A program made the translations under genes and the position numbers. The notes under the pieces are model-generated. The model worked only from the letters and a program-made list of their open reading frames with translations. It was not told the DNA's origin and made no database searches. This document shows positions 33,620-44,015 of a stretch of DNA of 64,000 bases, one piece after another (positions within the stretch are counted from its first letter, which is position 1; each line of letters opens with the position of its first letter). Origin of the DNA: Oscheius dolichura (taxonomy: Eukaryota; Nematoda; Chromadorea; Rhabditida; Rhabditidae); assembly GCA_932521035.1 (NCBI GenBank), contig OW051492.1:9114001-9178000 (forward strand). The letters run 5' to 3'.

Positions 33620-33745
33620 ACAATAAACTTTGTATTGTACCGGTGGATTTATTAAAGATCTTTGACGAATTGCGGACTGATTGTCCAAAGTGATTTTAAT
33701 TTTCAGTAAGTCGCACAATTGAAGCTACATAAAAAAGATTTCCAT

Positions 33746-34306
33746 TTATTCGATGCGAACCGCATGGGCGGCAATTTCTCCTCCCGGCAGCTGTACGTAG
33801 TCGATGCGGAATTCCTCCTGCCACTTGTTCTTCAGCCAAATCTGAGGCCAGTAGCCTTCTTTGGTCTTGGAGCGAACTTCGACAACGCGGGGATCGGCGG
33901 CAACATCTTTTAGGAGACGGCCACGGACAGCTGGGGACTCAAAATCTCGAAGAACAGGGCGCCAGCAGTCCCAAGAGAGTCCATCCGAATTTTTTTTATA
34001 AAAGTTTAGGCTGTTATTTATAGTTTTTTCTCTTATTATTCCCATTAGTATTGTCAGTTTTAATTCCTTACTCAATTGTAAAATCCTACCTGCTCCAAGA
34101 AAAACCCAACCAACTGGTCCAGCACTTATTAATGTGACTGTAGATGTCAAAATGGCTTCACTACAGGCTGATCCGATACCAGCAGCAACGGTAGAAGTTG
34201 CCGCGGCAGATGAAGTTCCGGCTATGGCCACAGCAGCACCTCCGGGGGCGCCAACGGCAACGGCAAGAGGAACACTGACCGCCACAGCTACTGTTCCCAA
34301 GACCAT
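33746..34306 (-). CDS. WDCW-family protein, intron converted to coding
   Basis: Minus strand, family exon 1 34306-34090 (MVLGTVAVAVSVPLAVAVGA ... GPVGWVFLGAG) and exon 2 33984-33746 (DGLSWDCWRPVLRDF ... IAAHAVRIE). The intervening 105 nt keep the GTAGG donor, but the acceptor TTCAG has become TTCGG. The stretch has no stop and is a multiple of three, so the whole 561-nt frame is open (186 aa). Either a nearby cryptic acceptor is used or the old intron is now translated, adding 35 residues. The N-terminal half is strongly hydrophobic (Ala/Val/Gly) and probably membrane-associated; the C-terminal half is a compact Trp-rich domain. Confidence 0.6.
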   Translation of the reverse strand: MVLGTVAVAVSVPLAVAVGAPGGAAVAIAGTSSAAATSTVAAGIGSACSEAILTSTVTLISAGPVGWVFLGAGRILQLSKELKLTILMGIIREKTINNSLNFYKKNSDGLSWDCWRPVLRDFESPAVRGRLLKDVAADPRVVEVRSKTKEGYWPQIWLKNKWQEEFRIDYVQLPGGEIAAHAVRIE

Positions 34307-34742
34307 TTTGTTGGCGGTCTTAAAATTTTATAAGTTGAGACTTTCAGAAGAATAGGAAAGAACGCGAGAAAATTGAAAGAAAACGGAGAGAAGAGCAATA
34401 ATCGATCTTCCAATTTCTCACTGCTATCTCTTCTGGCTGTGAAATTTACAATTTCTCACCAGGAATGAGTCACTGGGGGCTATAAAAGACGAGATTTCTC
34501 CGCCCCGTCCCTCATTTCCGGCTTTTTTTCCAATCCCTAAATTGTTCTTATCTTTATTCCCTCATTTGCCTCCCTTTCTGCTTGTCCTGCCGACAGTTTT
34601 GTTTACTGGAAAGTGATAACGATGAGAAATTGGAGCGCATGTTATTGAACCGCCCCCTCCGCTGTCCTCTCCGCTGTTTCCTCCGCCGCTTTTCCGTTTT
34701 CCGTTCTCTCCAAATCTCTGTAATTTTTCTATTTTTTTAAGG

Positions 34743-35369
34743 ATGGTATTGTCTCTCGGTGCCGTTGTCACCAGCATTCCCCTTGCTATTGCCGTTGGTG
34801 CTGGCTCAGCTGCCACAGCTACAGGAGCTGGCGTAGCTCTTGCTGCCGCAGGCGCTACAGCCACAACTTCAGCTGGAGCAGTAGCTGCCGGCGTAGCTTC
34901 TTTTTGTGCTGAAGCCGTTGTGACCACGGGAGCCACTTTAGTAACCGCCGGTCCAGCTGGTTGGGTTGTTCTCGGAGCAGGTAAGCCCTTTTTAATTGAA
35001 AATTTCACTCTGAATGTGCTAAAATTGGGGATTTTCTTGAGTTCTACAAGCGCAAACGCTCTCCAGTCCAGGGAAACTCGACGTGGTATTGAAAACATGG
35101 CCGCAGGCGTCAAAATTGCAAAACAACTTTCAGATGGACTCTCGTGGGACTGCTGGCGCCCCGTTCTCCGCGATTTCGACTCCAAAGAACCTCGCGGTCG
35201 TCTCCTAAAAGATATTGCCGTCGATCCCCGTGTTGTCGAAGTTCGCTCCAAGCCCCAAGAAGGCTACTGGCCTCAGATTTGGCTGAAGAACAAGTGGCAG
35301 GAGGAATTCCGCATCGACTACGTACAGCTGCCGGGAGGAGAAATTGCCGCCCATGCCAGCCGCATCTAA
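34743..35369 (+). CDS. WDCW-family protein with stop-free intron (157 aa spliced)
   Basis: Exons 34743-34980 and 35134-35369, sites GTAAGC and TTTCAG. Spliced protein: MVLSLGAVVTSIPLAIAVGA, a long Ala/Thr/Gly region, GPAGWVVLGAG, then DGLSWDCWRPVLRDFDS ... ASRI. The 153-nt intron is also a multiple of three with no stop, so an unspliced form of 208 aa is possible. The hydrophobic Ala/Gly half suggests insertion in, or association with, a membrane; the charged C-terminal domain (KNKWQEEFRIDYVQLPGGE) is nearly invariant across the local copies. I do not recognise the family. Confidence 0.68.
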   Translation: MVLSLGAVVTSIPLAIAVGAGSAATATGAGVALAAAGATATTSAGAVAAGVASFCAEAVVTTGATLVTAGPAGWVVLGAGKPFLIENFTLNVLKLGIFLSSTSANALQSRETRRGIENMAAGVKIAKQLSDGLSWDCWRPVLRDFDSKEPRGRLLKDIAVDPRVVEVRSKPQEGYWPQIWLKNKWQEEFRIDYVQLPGGEIAAHASRI

Positions 35370-35539
35370 AGATGGTTTACTCTATTTTGCTTATTTTATT
35401 CTATTTTTTAAACTGTCTCTTTCCATAAAAATAATCAGATATAGAAAAATGCGATAAATGGATCTCCAGCGCTTCAATATCTCTCATTTTCCTTATTCTT
35501 TTCACCTATATTCTTAGCTTAGAAATTTGCTAAAAGAAA

Positions 35540-36060
35540 ATGGTCTTTGGAACTGCCGCTGTGGCTATTGCCGTTCCCTGTGCTATTGTTGTGGCTGCCC
35601 CAGGAGGTGTAGCTGCCGCCATTGCCGGTACAACAGCAGCAGCATCGACTCCAGCTATTGGTGAGGCTCTAATAGCCACTGGATTCTTATTAACATCCAC
35701 CGGTCCACTTGGTTGGATTGCTCTCGGCACAGGTGAGATTCTATTGTAATCCTGAACTATTTTACAGTCCCCTCTATTTCATTTTAATGAGACGAATAAC
35801 TTTAGAAAGTATAAAATTCAGATGGACTCTCGTGGGACTGCTGGCGCCCCGTTCTCCGCGATTTCGACTCTAAAGAACCTCGCGGTCGTCTCCTAAAAGA
35901 TATTGCCGTTGATCCCCGTGTTGTCGAAGTTCGCTCCAAGCCCCAAGAAGGCTACTGGCCTCAGATTTGGCTGAAGAACAAGTGGCAGGAGGAATTCCGC
36001 ATCGACTACGTACAGCTGCCGGGAGGAGAAATTGCCGCCCATGCGGTTCGCGTCCAGTAA
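35540..36060 (+). CDS. WDCW-family protein (143 aa)
   Basis: Exons 35540-35732 and 35822-36060; the intron contains stops and has standard GTGAGA and TTCAG sites. N-terminus MVFGTAAVAIAVPCAIVVAA with Ala/Gly-rich hydrophobic run, GPLGWIALGTG, then the family domain DGLSWDCWRPVLRDFDSK ... AVRVQ. Exon 2 is almost identical at DNA level to that of the gene at 34743, whereas exon 1 is diverged. Confidence 0.7.
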
Positions 36061-36253
36061 GATTAAACTTTTCAGATTTTCTTTTGGTCAAATCGTATCT
36101 TGAGCTTTTTTTATCTTATAATTGCTTATTTTTATGTTTAAAATTCACTTTAGCCTTAATAAAATTCTGGGTAGAGCCAAGTGCTTGCTTTGAAGGCTTT
36201 TTCCTATTGAATTTCTCGATTTTTCCTCATTTTTATTCATTTTTAGACTGTAA

Positions 36254-36774
36254 ATGTTTCAGTATTTAGTGCTCCTAATGGTCATGGAGCGTCCTATTAT
36301 TTCAGCCTTGAAGACCCCGGGAATGGCCTCAGCCACCGTCGGCTCAGGACCCCCGGCTGCCTCTTTTGACCCCAACATTCTCCCTGTCTGGAGTTTTGCT
36401 TCAAAATTCGTAAGTCCTTTTCTTCTACAAAAAATAGAAGAAGAATTCTTCAGTCCGACTTTCTTTCTCATTTTACCGGAAATTTGCCATTTGCTATCGC
36501 CGTTGGATCTGGTTCCACGGCTCATTCTAACGGCGGGGGAGCTGTGGCTGTCTCTGACGGCGAGGGAGCCACAGCCGCGGCAGTTTCAAATGGCGGATAT
36601 GCGGAAGCTGTGGCCATTGGTGAGAAAAGATTTGTTTTCGGGAAGAATCAGCTGATTTTAGGGCCTGGAATGGACTGTTCAGCCACGTCAAATGAAGGTG
36701 AAATTGAGATCAAAAGAAACGAGAAGCTCGAGGACGGAACAGTCAAGAATGACGAATTCAAGCATCATTACTAA
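36254..36774 (+). CDS. Small secreted-like Gly/Ala-rich protein, copy 2 (158 aa)
   Basis: Exons 36254-36409 and 36454-36774. Signal-like start MFQYLVLLMVMERPIISALK, then MASATVGSGPPAASFDPNIL. The second exon (LPFAIAVGSGSTAHSN ... DEFKHHY) is nearly the same as in the copy at 33107. Intron 36410-36453 is 44 nt. The start is preceded by a TTTTTAG site that could be used for trans-splicing. Confidence 0.65.
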
Positions 36775-37084
36775 ACTTGAGAATTGTTGATTTTTCAATG
36801 AATTTTAGTACGATTCTTACGAGGAAATTCTTTAGTCTTTCTACGGAAGAAGGAGAAATCGTTTTTGTTTGCCGGTGAGAAATTTGACCAGTGAGAAATT
36901 GAAAGGCTTGCCATTGAACCGTCTCATTTTTGAGCGCGATTGATTTCTCACTTTCCCCTTTTGAAAATGTCTCTCTTTAGCCTAAAAACTTCATTTTAAA
37001 AAGCCTTAATCGCCTTTTCTTTTCAGAAATAATGGTAGCGACTCTCAAAAAATTCCAGTCCAAAAAGAAAGAAAGAAATCACTA

Positions 37085-37695
37085 TCTTAAAAAGAGAAAC
37101 TCAAAGAAAACTTGTAGTTGGACAGAAATGGACAAAAAGAGGTCGATAATGGGCAAAAAGTGAAGGAATGTACAAAAAGGGGACAATACTGGGACGGCAA
37201 TCAAACCACGGCAAATCTGTTCCTCCCTTTCTACAGCAAAATTTGGAATTTCCTTCTTCCAAAATGCAAGGATGACTATTATTTCTCAAAAATTATTCTG
37301 ACGGGAGAGGACGATTCTCCCAATTGTTTACAATAAAAACCTCAAAGAGTTCCCGTGGGGAATTATATTTCAATAGGAAAATGGAAAAAGTCTTCTATAA
37401 AATGGAAACAGTCCTATGTAAGTGAACCTCATTTCCTTTTTTTCGTCGTAAAAAACAATTTGTCAAATAATCAAATGAAAATAATCTGCCAAGCTCAATC
37501 ATAAAACAACCAAAAACTGCGGATCACCAAACGGTTTTAGCCAACTTTTTAAAAATTTGCCGTGGTTTGATTGCCGTCCCAGTATTGTCCCCTTTTTGTA
37601 CATTCCTTCACTTTTTGCCCATTATTGACCTCTTTTTGTCCATTTCTGTCAAACCACAAGTTTTCTTTGAGTTTCTCTTTTTAAGAGAGTGATTG
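37085..37695. repeat. Fold-back repeat, about 135-nt arms
   Basis: The segment from GAGAAACTCAAAGAAAACTTG (37097) to ATCAAACCACGGCAAAT (37215) is the reverse complement of 37558-37690. The words GGACAAAAAGAGGTC and GGGCAAAAAGTGAAGG occur in both arms. A degenerate third arm lies at 38025-38120. Confidence 0.75.
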
Positions 37696-38309
37696 TCCTC
37701 TTTTTGTTAATTCGTTTACGAATTTTTAATGGGCATTTTGAATTTTTAGTGGGCATTTCCTGACAAAAAGAGATTTTTTGAGAGAATATTTCTAGCGACA
37801 AAAAGTGTGGTTTGATCAGGAAAACAAACAAAAAAGAAAATAGAGAAAATGAACAAAAATGACCCAAAGGAGGAACCGAACCCTTGACCTTTGGAACGGC
37901 AGACACATATCATTGAAGTAGGAGGCGGAAGGTGTCCACCTCCAAAATGGAATGACTAAAACAAAGGGCTTCTTTTTAATCAACCGTTTTCTTTAAAAAG
38001 TGCAGTGGTTCGATTCCTCCATTATCGCCCTCTTTTTGTACATTCCTCCCCTTTCCCCATTATCGCTCCCTTTTTGTCCACTCCTGTCAAACCACAAGGT
38101 TTCTTTGAGTTTCTCTTTTGGAGCCCACGAGTCCAAAACTGCTTAGTTTGTTTCTTTTGTTTTCAATTTTAAGTTCGGTGTCATTTATGGCCTATCACTC
38201 TTTTCACCTTTCTTATTCAATGGAATCCCCCCGTGCTTCTTCATCGAGAATCCATCCATATTGAAATCCCAATTAATCTACCGTAGCTCTCTTTTCACCT
38301 CTCCTATTC

Positions 38310-38475
38310 AATGGAGGACAGGGAGGGTAGAAGATGGGCCAATGTCTCCTCTATCTCTTTTCTCTTTTGTCAATTACTCTTTTGTCAAGTGGCCAGTGAA
38401 ACAAAATACCCCGGAAAAGAGAAAAGACCTACCCTCCCTGTCCTCCCGTAGACATTGGCCCATCTTCTACCTTCG
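38310..38475. repeat. Interlocked inverted repeat
   Basis: GGAGGACAGGGAGGGTAGA at 38311 pairs with CTACCCTCCCTGTCCTCC at 38430; AGAAGATGGGCCAATGTCT at 38330 pairs with AGACATTGGCCCATCTTCT at 38451. Confidence 0.6.
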
Positions 38476-38921
38476 CGATCCTCCCGGAGAGCCCCTGGTT
38501 AGGCCCTTATACCATTCCCCCGGCGATGCAATCCCGCGCTCTCTTTTTTCTCCGGTGATACATGCTCTCTCTCTCTCTCTTCCGTATTCTGTTCCGGAAA
38601 CAGGTCGGGTGTGTTCTTACCCTTCGAAGCTACCGCCACATGTCTGGCGCCTCTTCTGCCCTCACGACGAGGGTGTCTCTATTGTATGTAAATTGAACGT
38701 CGGGAAGACTTGAAGTTTCTTCTTGGGAAAAAAGTGCATTTTGAAGTGATTATAATTTATGAAAAACAACGTTCCAAAGTTCCCAATGTACATTTTATCC
38801 CTTCTAATTATTACAACATAAAAAAAGAAGAAAGTTTATTTCTTTCATAATAAACAGAACAGGCTATAAACGTTATCTTCCAATATATAATGTGTCGTCG
38901 TCTTGGGTGCTACTCCGGGTG

Positions 38922-41900
38922 CTAAAGAATTGGAACTTTGCTACTCGCGGCATGCATTCCTTCCAGCAGGTAGGTGATGGTAGCTCCAGTATCGTTGGCT
39001 TTAGCTGCCTTGTCAAATCGTAGGGTGCGACTCTCGTTCGGGTAGAGGAGACTGATGGTGTGGTGCTCGAAACACACCTTCATGGCGTTGGGCGTCACTT
39101 CAGCTGGGATACTGCCCATATTCTTCACTGTGAGGTGGTTCGGCGTTCTGGTCACGTGGACAAGATCGTCAGCACTAGCCACATTGATGGTGTGCGTGAA
39201 TGTTGTCCAGCCCGTTGCATTGGCCTCACTCTTGGTTGGGTTTTCCCCGGAAACGTAGAGGTGCGACGGCTTTGTGAAAAAGTTGATGAGAATTTTTTTG
39301 GCCTAAAAATAGATATATACAAGGAAAAACTACAAGAAACCTGGAAGACCGTAGGGGCCTGGGATGTACTGATGAAGTTTGCCCCTCTTAGAAGCAGTTT
39401 ACGACGGGCATGTGATCCGTTCCAGGAGCCCATTTTCGTTTTGGCAAAAGCAGTAAGGTCCATGTCTTCATGGCTTATCGGGAATTTCATTCTCTGAGTG
39501 CCAGAGCTGAATATAAGGTACTCTGGTGCCCTTATGCCATTTCTATTTTTCCACTGAAAAATAACTATTGTAGAACTAAAGCTAGGGACCGCAAAGGCGC
39601 GCCAAAAGCACCTGACACTTTTTGATATTGAATTTTGGGTTTTTTTTATAAAAGGACGGATATCTCCATAAACATGGGTGTTTATGGGCCAAATTTCTTG
39701 CCCGATATGTTATTTTCAACGTAGAATTCAATTACAACAACGATTTTTCAGAATATCTGCTCTATCTATGAGAAAACCCATCATGAAATAGTTTTTCGTT
39801 TATAACTTTTTAGTATCATTTGGTTCCAAGCTGTTTTTAATCGGTTTTTATAGTAAAAAATATGTATAAATTATATATAAAAAATTGCCAAGGAGAAATA
39901 CGCCGAAAATTTAAATATTGTGGTGAACTTGCAAATTTTGATTGCATTAAAAACAAATGATTTAAAATTAATAGCAACTTCCTTACATCTGATAATTTTT
40001 TTCAGCTTGTTTAGTGTAGAAAACAATTACAAAATATACAAAATTATGTTAAAATTATAAAATTATGTTATAATTAATGATAAAATGAATTTCCAAAATC
40101 ACGCATTTCGCAAGCTAAACAAATATAGATATTTTTCTTTCATTTCAATTGGTTCCAGCCCGTTTTCTTTTAATTTCGAATAAATATCATGTAAGCTATT
40201 TTCTAGAGAAGAAATTAGCAAATGAGAAATACGCCAAATTTTTTACGATCATCTTTTATTAGTGAAACTTGTAAAAATTGGCATTTTTGGGAGGTATCCA
40301 CGCGTCATCCAGCAGGTAACAGAGCACCACGGCAAAATTGCTTTCGTTTTAAGTGTTTTTCTCAAGGATGTGATGTTCAATTTTTCTAATTTTTATAACA
40401 TTCGATTCATCACATTATAGGCATCATTTTGACATCAAATCACAAAAAGCAAAAATTTTGACGCCGGGGGGATCGAACTTTGGTCGCTGGATCGTCAAGC
40501 CCGCGACCAAAATTTCTTAGGGAAACCAAGCTCGGTGGGGCGCCACAAAATTGCAAATATCTCAACAATGTATGTACCGATTTCCTTACAATAAAAACAA
40601 AAGTTGTAAGTTATTACGAGATCTTTCGATTGACACCAAAATCAACGTGCGGCGATGAAATCTAATTTTCACTTTGCGGTCCCTAACTAAAGCAGTTACT
40701 TACCTGGATCGGATAATGACGAGGCGTTTCCGGTTCGATGGCCGTTCGTGTGTCCCTTCCGTCGGCCTCCCGGCCGTCTTCCGCTTTCGCACTATCCTCG
40801 ATGATCCGAGCCGTGGAAACACCGCTTTCTTCCAAATCACTCCCAGCCGCATTCTTTTCTTTTGCCGTAGTCACTCCAGTCTCTTCTTCGTCTGATTCTG
40901 TAAAATTTCGTATTAGAATAAAACCGCCTCCTCATTTCTTTTTCATGGGTTATACCATGCGTACAAACGTGAAAAGATGACAATATAGTTAGCTTACTTT
41001 TTTCAATTAATCCGAATTGTTCCATAAACGAATCAGCATTTTCAAAATGTTCCCTTGAGTCCTCGGAAAGGTTGTCCCTCCGGATGGAAGAAGCCGTCTG
41101 TAAATACATAGTATCATTAACAGGTATCTATTCGTTTCTAGCGGTTTGTAAAGATTTCTGTAATCAAGAATCGGGCCCAACAAATCTAAAGTAACTAAAG
41201 CTCAGTGGTGGTGTGTCTGCCCGTCTGTCCGCCTGCCCGTCACCGCCCACGCCGGGCGCGCGCGCTTTCAAACTAGAGTTCCGAGTTCAACCCTGGCGGT
41301 GACCAAAACTTTTGCTTTTCTCTATTTTTGTGTTTTCTTCATCTGTTACTACTTTTGCATGTGTGAAACACTAACGACGGTTCGATTCGCATTTGTAACT
41401 ATAGCTCGGCCATTTGTTGAACATTTTCGGAAATTTAAAATTCAAAATGGAGAGACGGAAAAGCTGATATATAGGCTGGGGGTCGCGTTTGTGACGCGGC
41501 GAAGCCCTCTTGTTCTCCCACTAAAGTTCAACTGCACAAACGTATTTGATAATGATTTGTTTACAAAAAAGAATGGGACAAATGACTACCCGAGAAGGGT
41601 GGATTGTTGGCTTTTCCCGTTCTTCAAGATGAAGAAATTGCTCAAATAAAGGTGCGGCGCCAAAAATATTAACTGACCATTATCGTCGACCGGCGTCATA
41701 CCACCTCGTCGGGCACACTTCATCATATGGCCCTCGGCCAGCGTCTTGGGGGTGGCGATTTCATTCGTAGAGCAGAGGGTGGCAGTCTTGTATTCGCTGT
41801 TCTTCCTCGGTGCATCGTGCACTTGGTCATCTGAAACTAGCATTTTCTAGGGGGTGTATGACCCGTTTTTCTTGCGAGCAGAGCAGTAGAATCGCCGTAA

Positions 41901-42231
41901 GCATGGCCAAAGAGCCGTTCTGCGGTAGAAGAGCAAAACAAAAACAGTTTGTTACCTTTACTAGGAGGACCTCCTGCGGCCGGAGCCATCCCATCCCGGC
42001 GAGACGTATCCTTGGGGGTAAACCACAGGATTCTGCTTCTTTCCACCCCGCGGGCGGTCGGCCCCCATTTCTCTGCTGCCAAAGCGGCCATCCGCGGTTG
42101 TCGCCGTGCTGCCGTGACAACGGACAGGATCCCGAGCCCCAAACCGGACTGGAGCACCGTGAGGCCGTACGCTCTAATGGATTCGACATCCTCGCCTGGC
42201 CAGCGACTTCTACCAATTCTACCAAATAATA
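38922..42231 (-). CDS. Unnamed coiled-coil / beta-rich protein, duplicate copy 2
   Basis: Minus-strand exons 42231-41956, 41830-41678, 41097-40998, 40897-40704, 39553-39341, 39302-38922. The last four are phase-consistent and parallel copy 1 (FENADSFMEQFGLIE; IKFPISHEDMDL-type block; HLTVKNMGSIPAEVTP). The first two (YGLTVLQSGLGLGILSVVTA, a probable membrane segment; then DDQVHDAPRKNSEYKT) join to each other in phase 1, but the junction to 41097 does not fit, so an exon is missing or a donor is misplaced. The intron between 39553 and 40704 holds the 1.1-kb hAT-like element. Compared with copy 1, six bases are lost near 39230. Function unknown. Confidence 0.5.
39575..40693. mobile_element. Non-autonomous hAT-like element, 1103 bp, with 8-bp target duplication
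   Basis: The element 39583-40685 starts TAGGGACCGCAAAG and ends with the exact inverse CTTTGCGGTCCCTA. It is flanked by ACTAAAGC on both sides (39575-39582 and 40686-40693). Copy 1 of the duplicated gene has a single ACTAAAGC at the same place, proving an insertion. The 8-bp duplication and TAGGG end fit the hAT superfamily. The interior is AT-rich without a transposase frame. Confidence 0.9.
41195..41300 (+). repeat. tRNA-like repeat
   Basis: AAGCTCAGTGGTGGTGTGTC resembles a tRNA A box and GAGTTCAACCC a B box, about 70 nt apart, with GC-rich repeats (CCCGTCTGTCCGCCTGCCCG) between. It cannot fold as a normal tRNA by eye; probably a tRNA-derived repeat. Confidence 0.35.
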
Positions 42232-42886
42232 CTGTAAAAAATTTACCAAAAAAACGTTTTTACAAGAAAAATACTGTAAGATTTTCAAAATTCAAAACGC
42301 TTTTGTGATTCGCCGTGAGAAATTTGTTGCTGCCCCTTTCAAAGAAAAACCAAGACGGTGAAAATGGGGGTTTTCAGTGGGCTAATAACTCTATGAAAAG
42401 AAACGAGCCCTCCCGAAGCGCCATTACAATGGTTACGGTAGCTATGAAATTTTGAGTTGGAGTCCCCGGGTTTAGGAGATGGCGTGAGAGGTATCGGTTT
42501 TCAAATGGAGCGCACAATTGCCTTATGATGAAAAAAACGAGCAACAAAAGCAACTTGTATAGGAATCAGCGCAACAGTGTGACGGGAGGAGCAGTTATGC
42601 GCAGCGCAAACGAAAGCGGGTAGTCGAAAAGCGCATGGCTGTCTTGCGATAAGAAAAAGAAATAAAACATACTTTGTGACGCTAGTCAAAAGAAGCAAAA
42701 AGCAGCAACTGGCGAAATAAACCGACAACAACTGTAAAGTTGAAGTGAGAATGATTGACCATTTTTAGCAGCAAAGGATTATATTAGTTTGGACGCTTGA
42801 CAGGATTGGATTGCTTGTAAAAACCGGAAAGGACGGACTCCTGGTTTCGTTTCGACTTGTAAACCGTGCTTTTTTTGTTTTATTCA

Positions 42887-43084
42887 ATGTTAGTTGCTTC
42901 TGCTTTTTTATTATTAGCTCCCAGTAGTCAATCCTTTGCGTCTTCCGAAACCAATAATCCGGGCGAAAAGTTCAACTGCGCAAACGTATTGGAAAATGGT
43001 TTAAAAAATGGAAATAAAAGCAAAAGTTCGCATGCCTGTTTTGTTTTCAACTTTCAAACAGTAGAAGTAGCAGTGACGCATTGA
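42887..43084 (+). CDS. Possible small secreted peptide (65 aa)
   Basis: Single open frame starting MLVASAFLLLAPSSQSFA, a good signal peptide with Ala at the likely cleavage site, then a short mature part with two Cys (KFNCANVLENGL ... HACFVFNFQ). A related KFNCTNVFDNDL ... VDCW frame lies at 41528-41649 inside the duplicated block. AATAAAAATAAAAATAAAA follows at 43142. No splice sites needed. It could also be chance; there is no known family match. Confidence 0.35.
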   Translation: MLVASAFLLLAPSSQSFASSETNNPGEKFNCANVLENGLKNGNKSKSSHACFVFNFQTVEVAVTH

Positions 43085-43637
43085 GAGAGACAAAGTTAGC
43101 CTGTTTTCAGCGGATCTACGTGTAATTTTTGACATCTTTTCAATAAAAATAAAAATAAAAATCAACTAGTAGTCGTTTCTTGCCCGTTTTCAACTTTCTG
43201 GACCGCGCGGTAGTCACAAAGCTGGGCATTTCAAGTCTTCCGGGTGGTGGCGCAACCCGGCCGCGTGAAGATCGAGACCCGAATGAGGTTTACGACAGCA
43301 GCAATAACAGTTTTTATCCTAAAATGGGAAATTTTCCTCTTTTTTTTGCATCGCACGTAGCCGCTGCTCGGGTAAGTTTCCCAGCGCCAAAGGTTCACCC
43401 CCAAAAACCTTAGAAGGGCGCGTCAAAAGATGAACTATTAAAAACTACTCTTCTGGCCGGGGGGACGAGAAGCCATGGCGATCGGCTGAAGATGAATGAA
43501 TTTGAAGGATTTTCAAGCCGACTTTACCAGGTTAATAGTTTTAAAAAAGGATAATGAGGATTCAAAATGGGATCTTCCATTTCTACCAGGAAGCATGGTA
43601 GTGTTTGAAGAAGGGGTAAGGTTCCTGGCATCTCGGC

Positions 43638-44015
43638 TCTGATGCAGAATAGGGGCCCAATGACTTGGTCAGCGCGATATACCCAAAGTTTCTCTTCCCA
43701 AAATGGAAGTTCCCAGGCATGTTCCATATGGTTCGAAAGCTCTGGAACTCGCGAATTCGATGGTACACAGGAAACATTTAATAAGGTGAGTTTATTCAGT
43801 TTTCAGCAAATAATACTGGATAAGCTAACGAACGACTATACATCCAAAATGAACACTGTTTCCTGGAGGCACCCATGTCTTCCTGTATACCATTGAATTC
43901 GCGAGATCAAGAGCTTTCGAATCATATGTAACATGTCTGGGAACATTCATTTTGGGATGAGAAACTCTGGGTAGACCGCGCTGACCAAGTCATTGGACCC
44001 CTATTCTGCATCAGA
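43638..44015. mobile_element. Long-TIR MITE, 378 bp, complete copy
   Basis: Starts TCTGATGCAGAATAGGGG and ends CCCCTATTCTGCATCAGA. The arms of roughly 150 nt are inverted copies (GACTTGGTCAGCGCG, CGCGAATTCGATGGTACACA against TGTATACCATTGAATTCGCG). A shorter copy is in the F-box gene at 588-916. No open frame. Nearby 44095-44160 repeats small pieces of the arms. Confidence 0.8.

Larger units (their letters stand above)
36775..38595. other. Repeat-rich intergenic region
   Basis: Holds the fold-back at 37085-37695, a third direct piece of it at 38010-38120, and the small inverted repeat at 38310-38475. No supported exon apart from a duplicated plus-strand open frame that ends at 38720 (see findings). 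Confidence 0.5.
38596..42750. repeat. Segmental duplication, copy 2
   Basis: Direct repeat of 29063-31399 enlarged by the hAT-like insertion (39583-40685) and by an unrelated stretch at about 41100-41735. Both ends match copy 1 (GGAAACAGGTCGGGTG; GTAAAGTTGAAGTGAG). Confidence 0.8.

Noticed and set aside
41195-41300. True tRNA gene
   Set aside because: A- and B-box-like words exist, but acceptor and anticodon stems do not pair by eye and the distance is too long.
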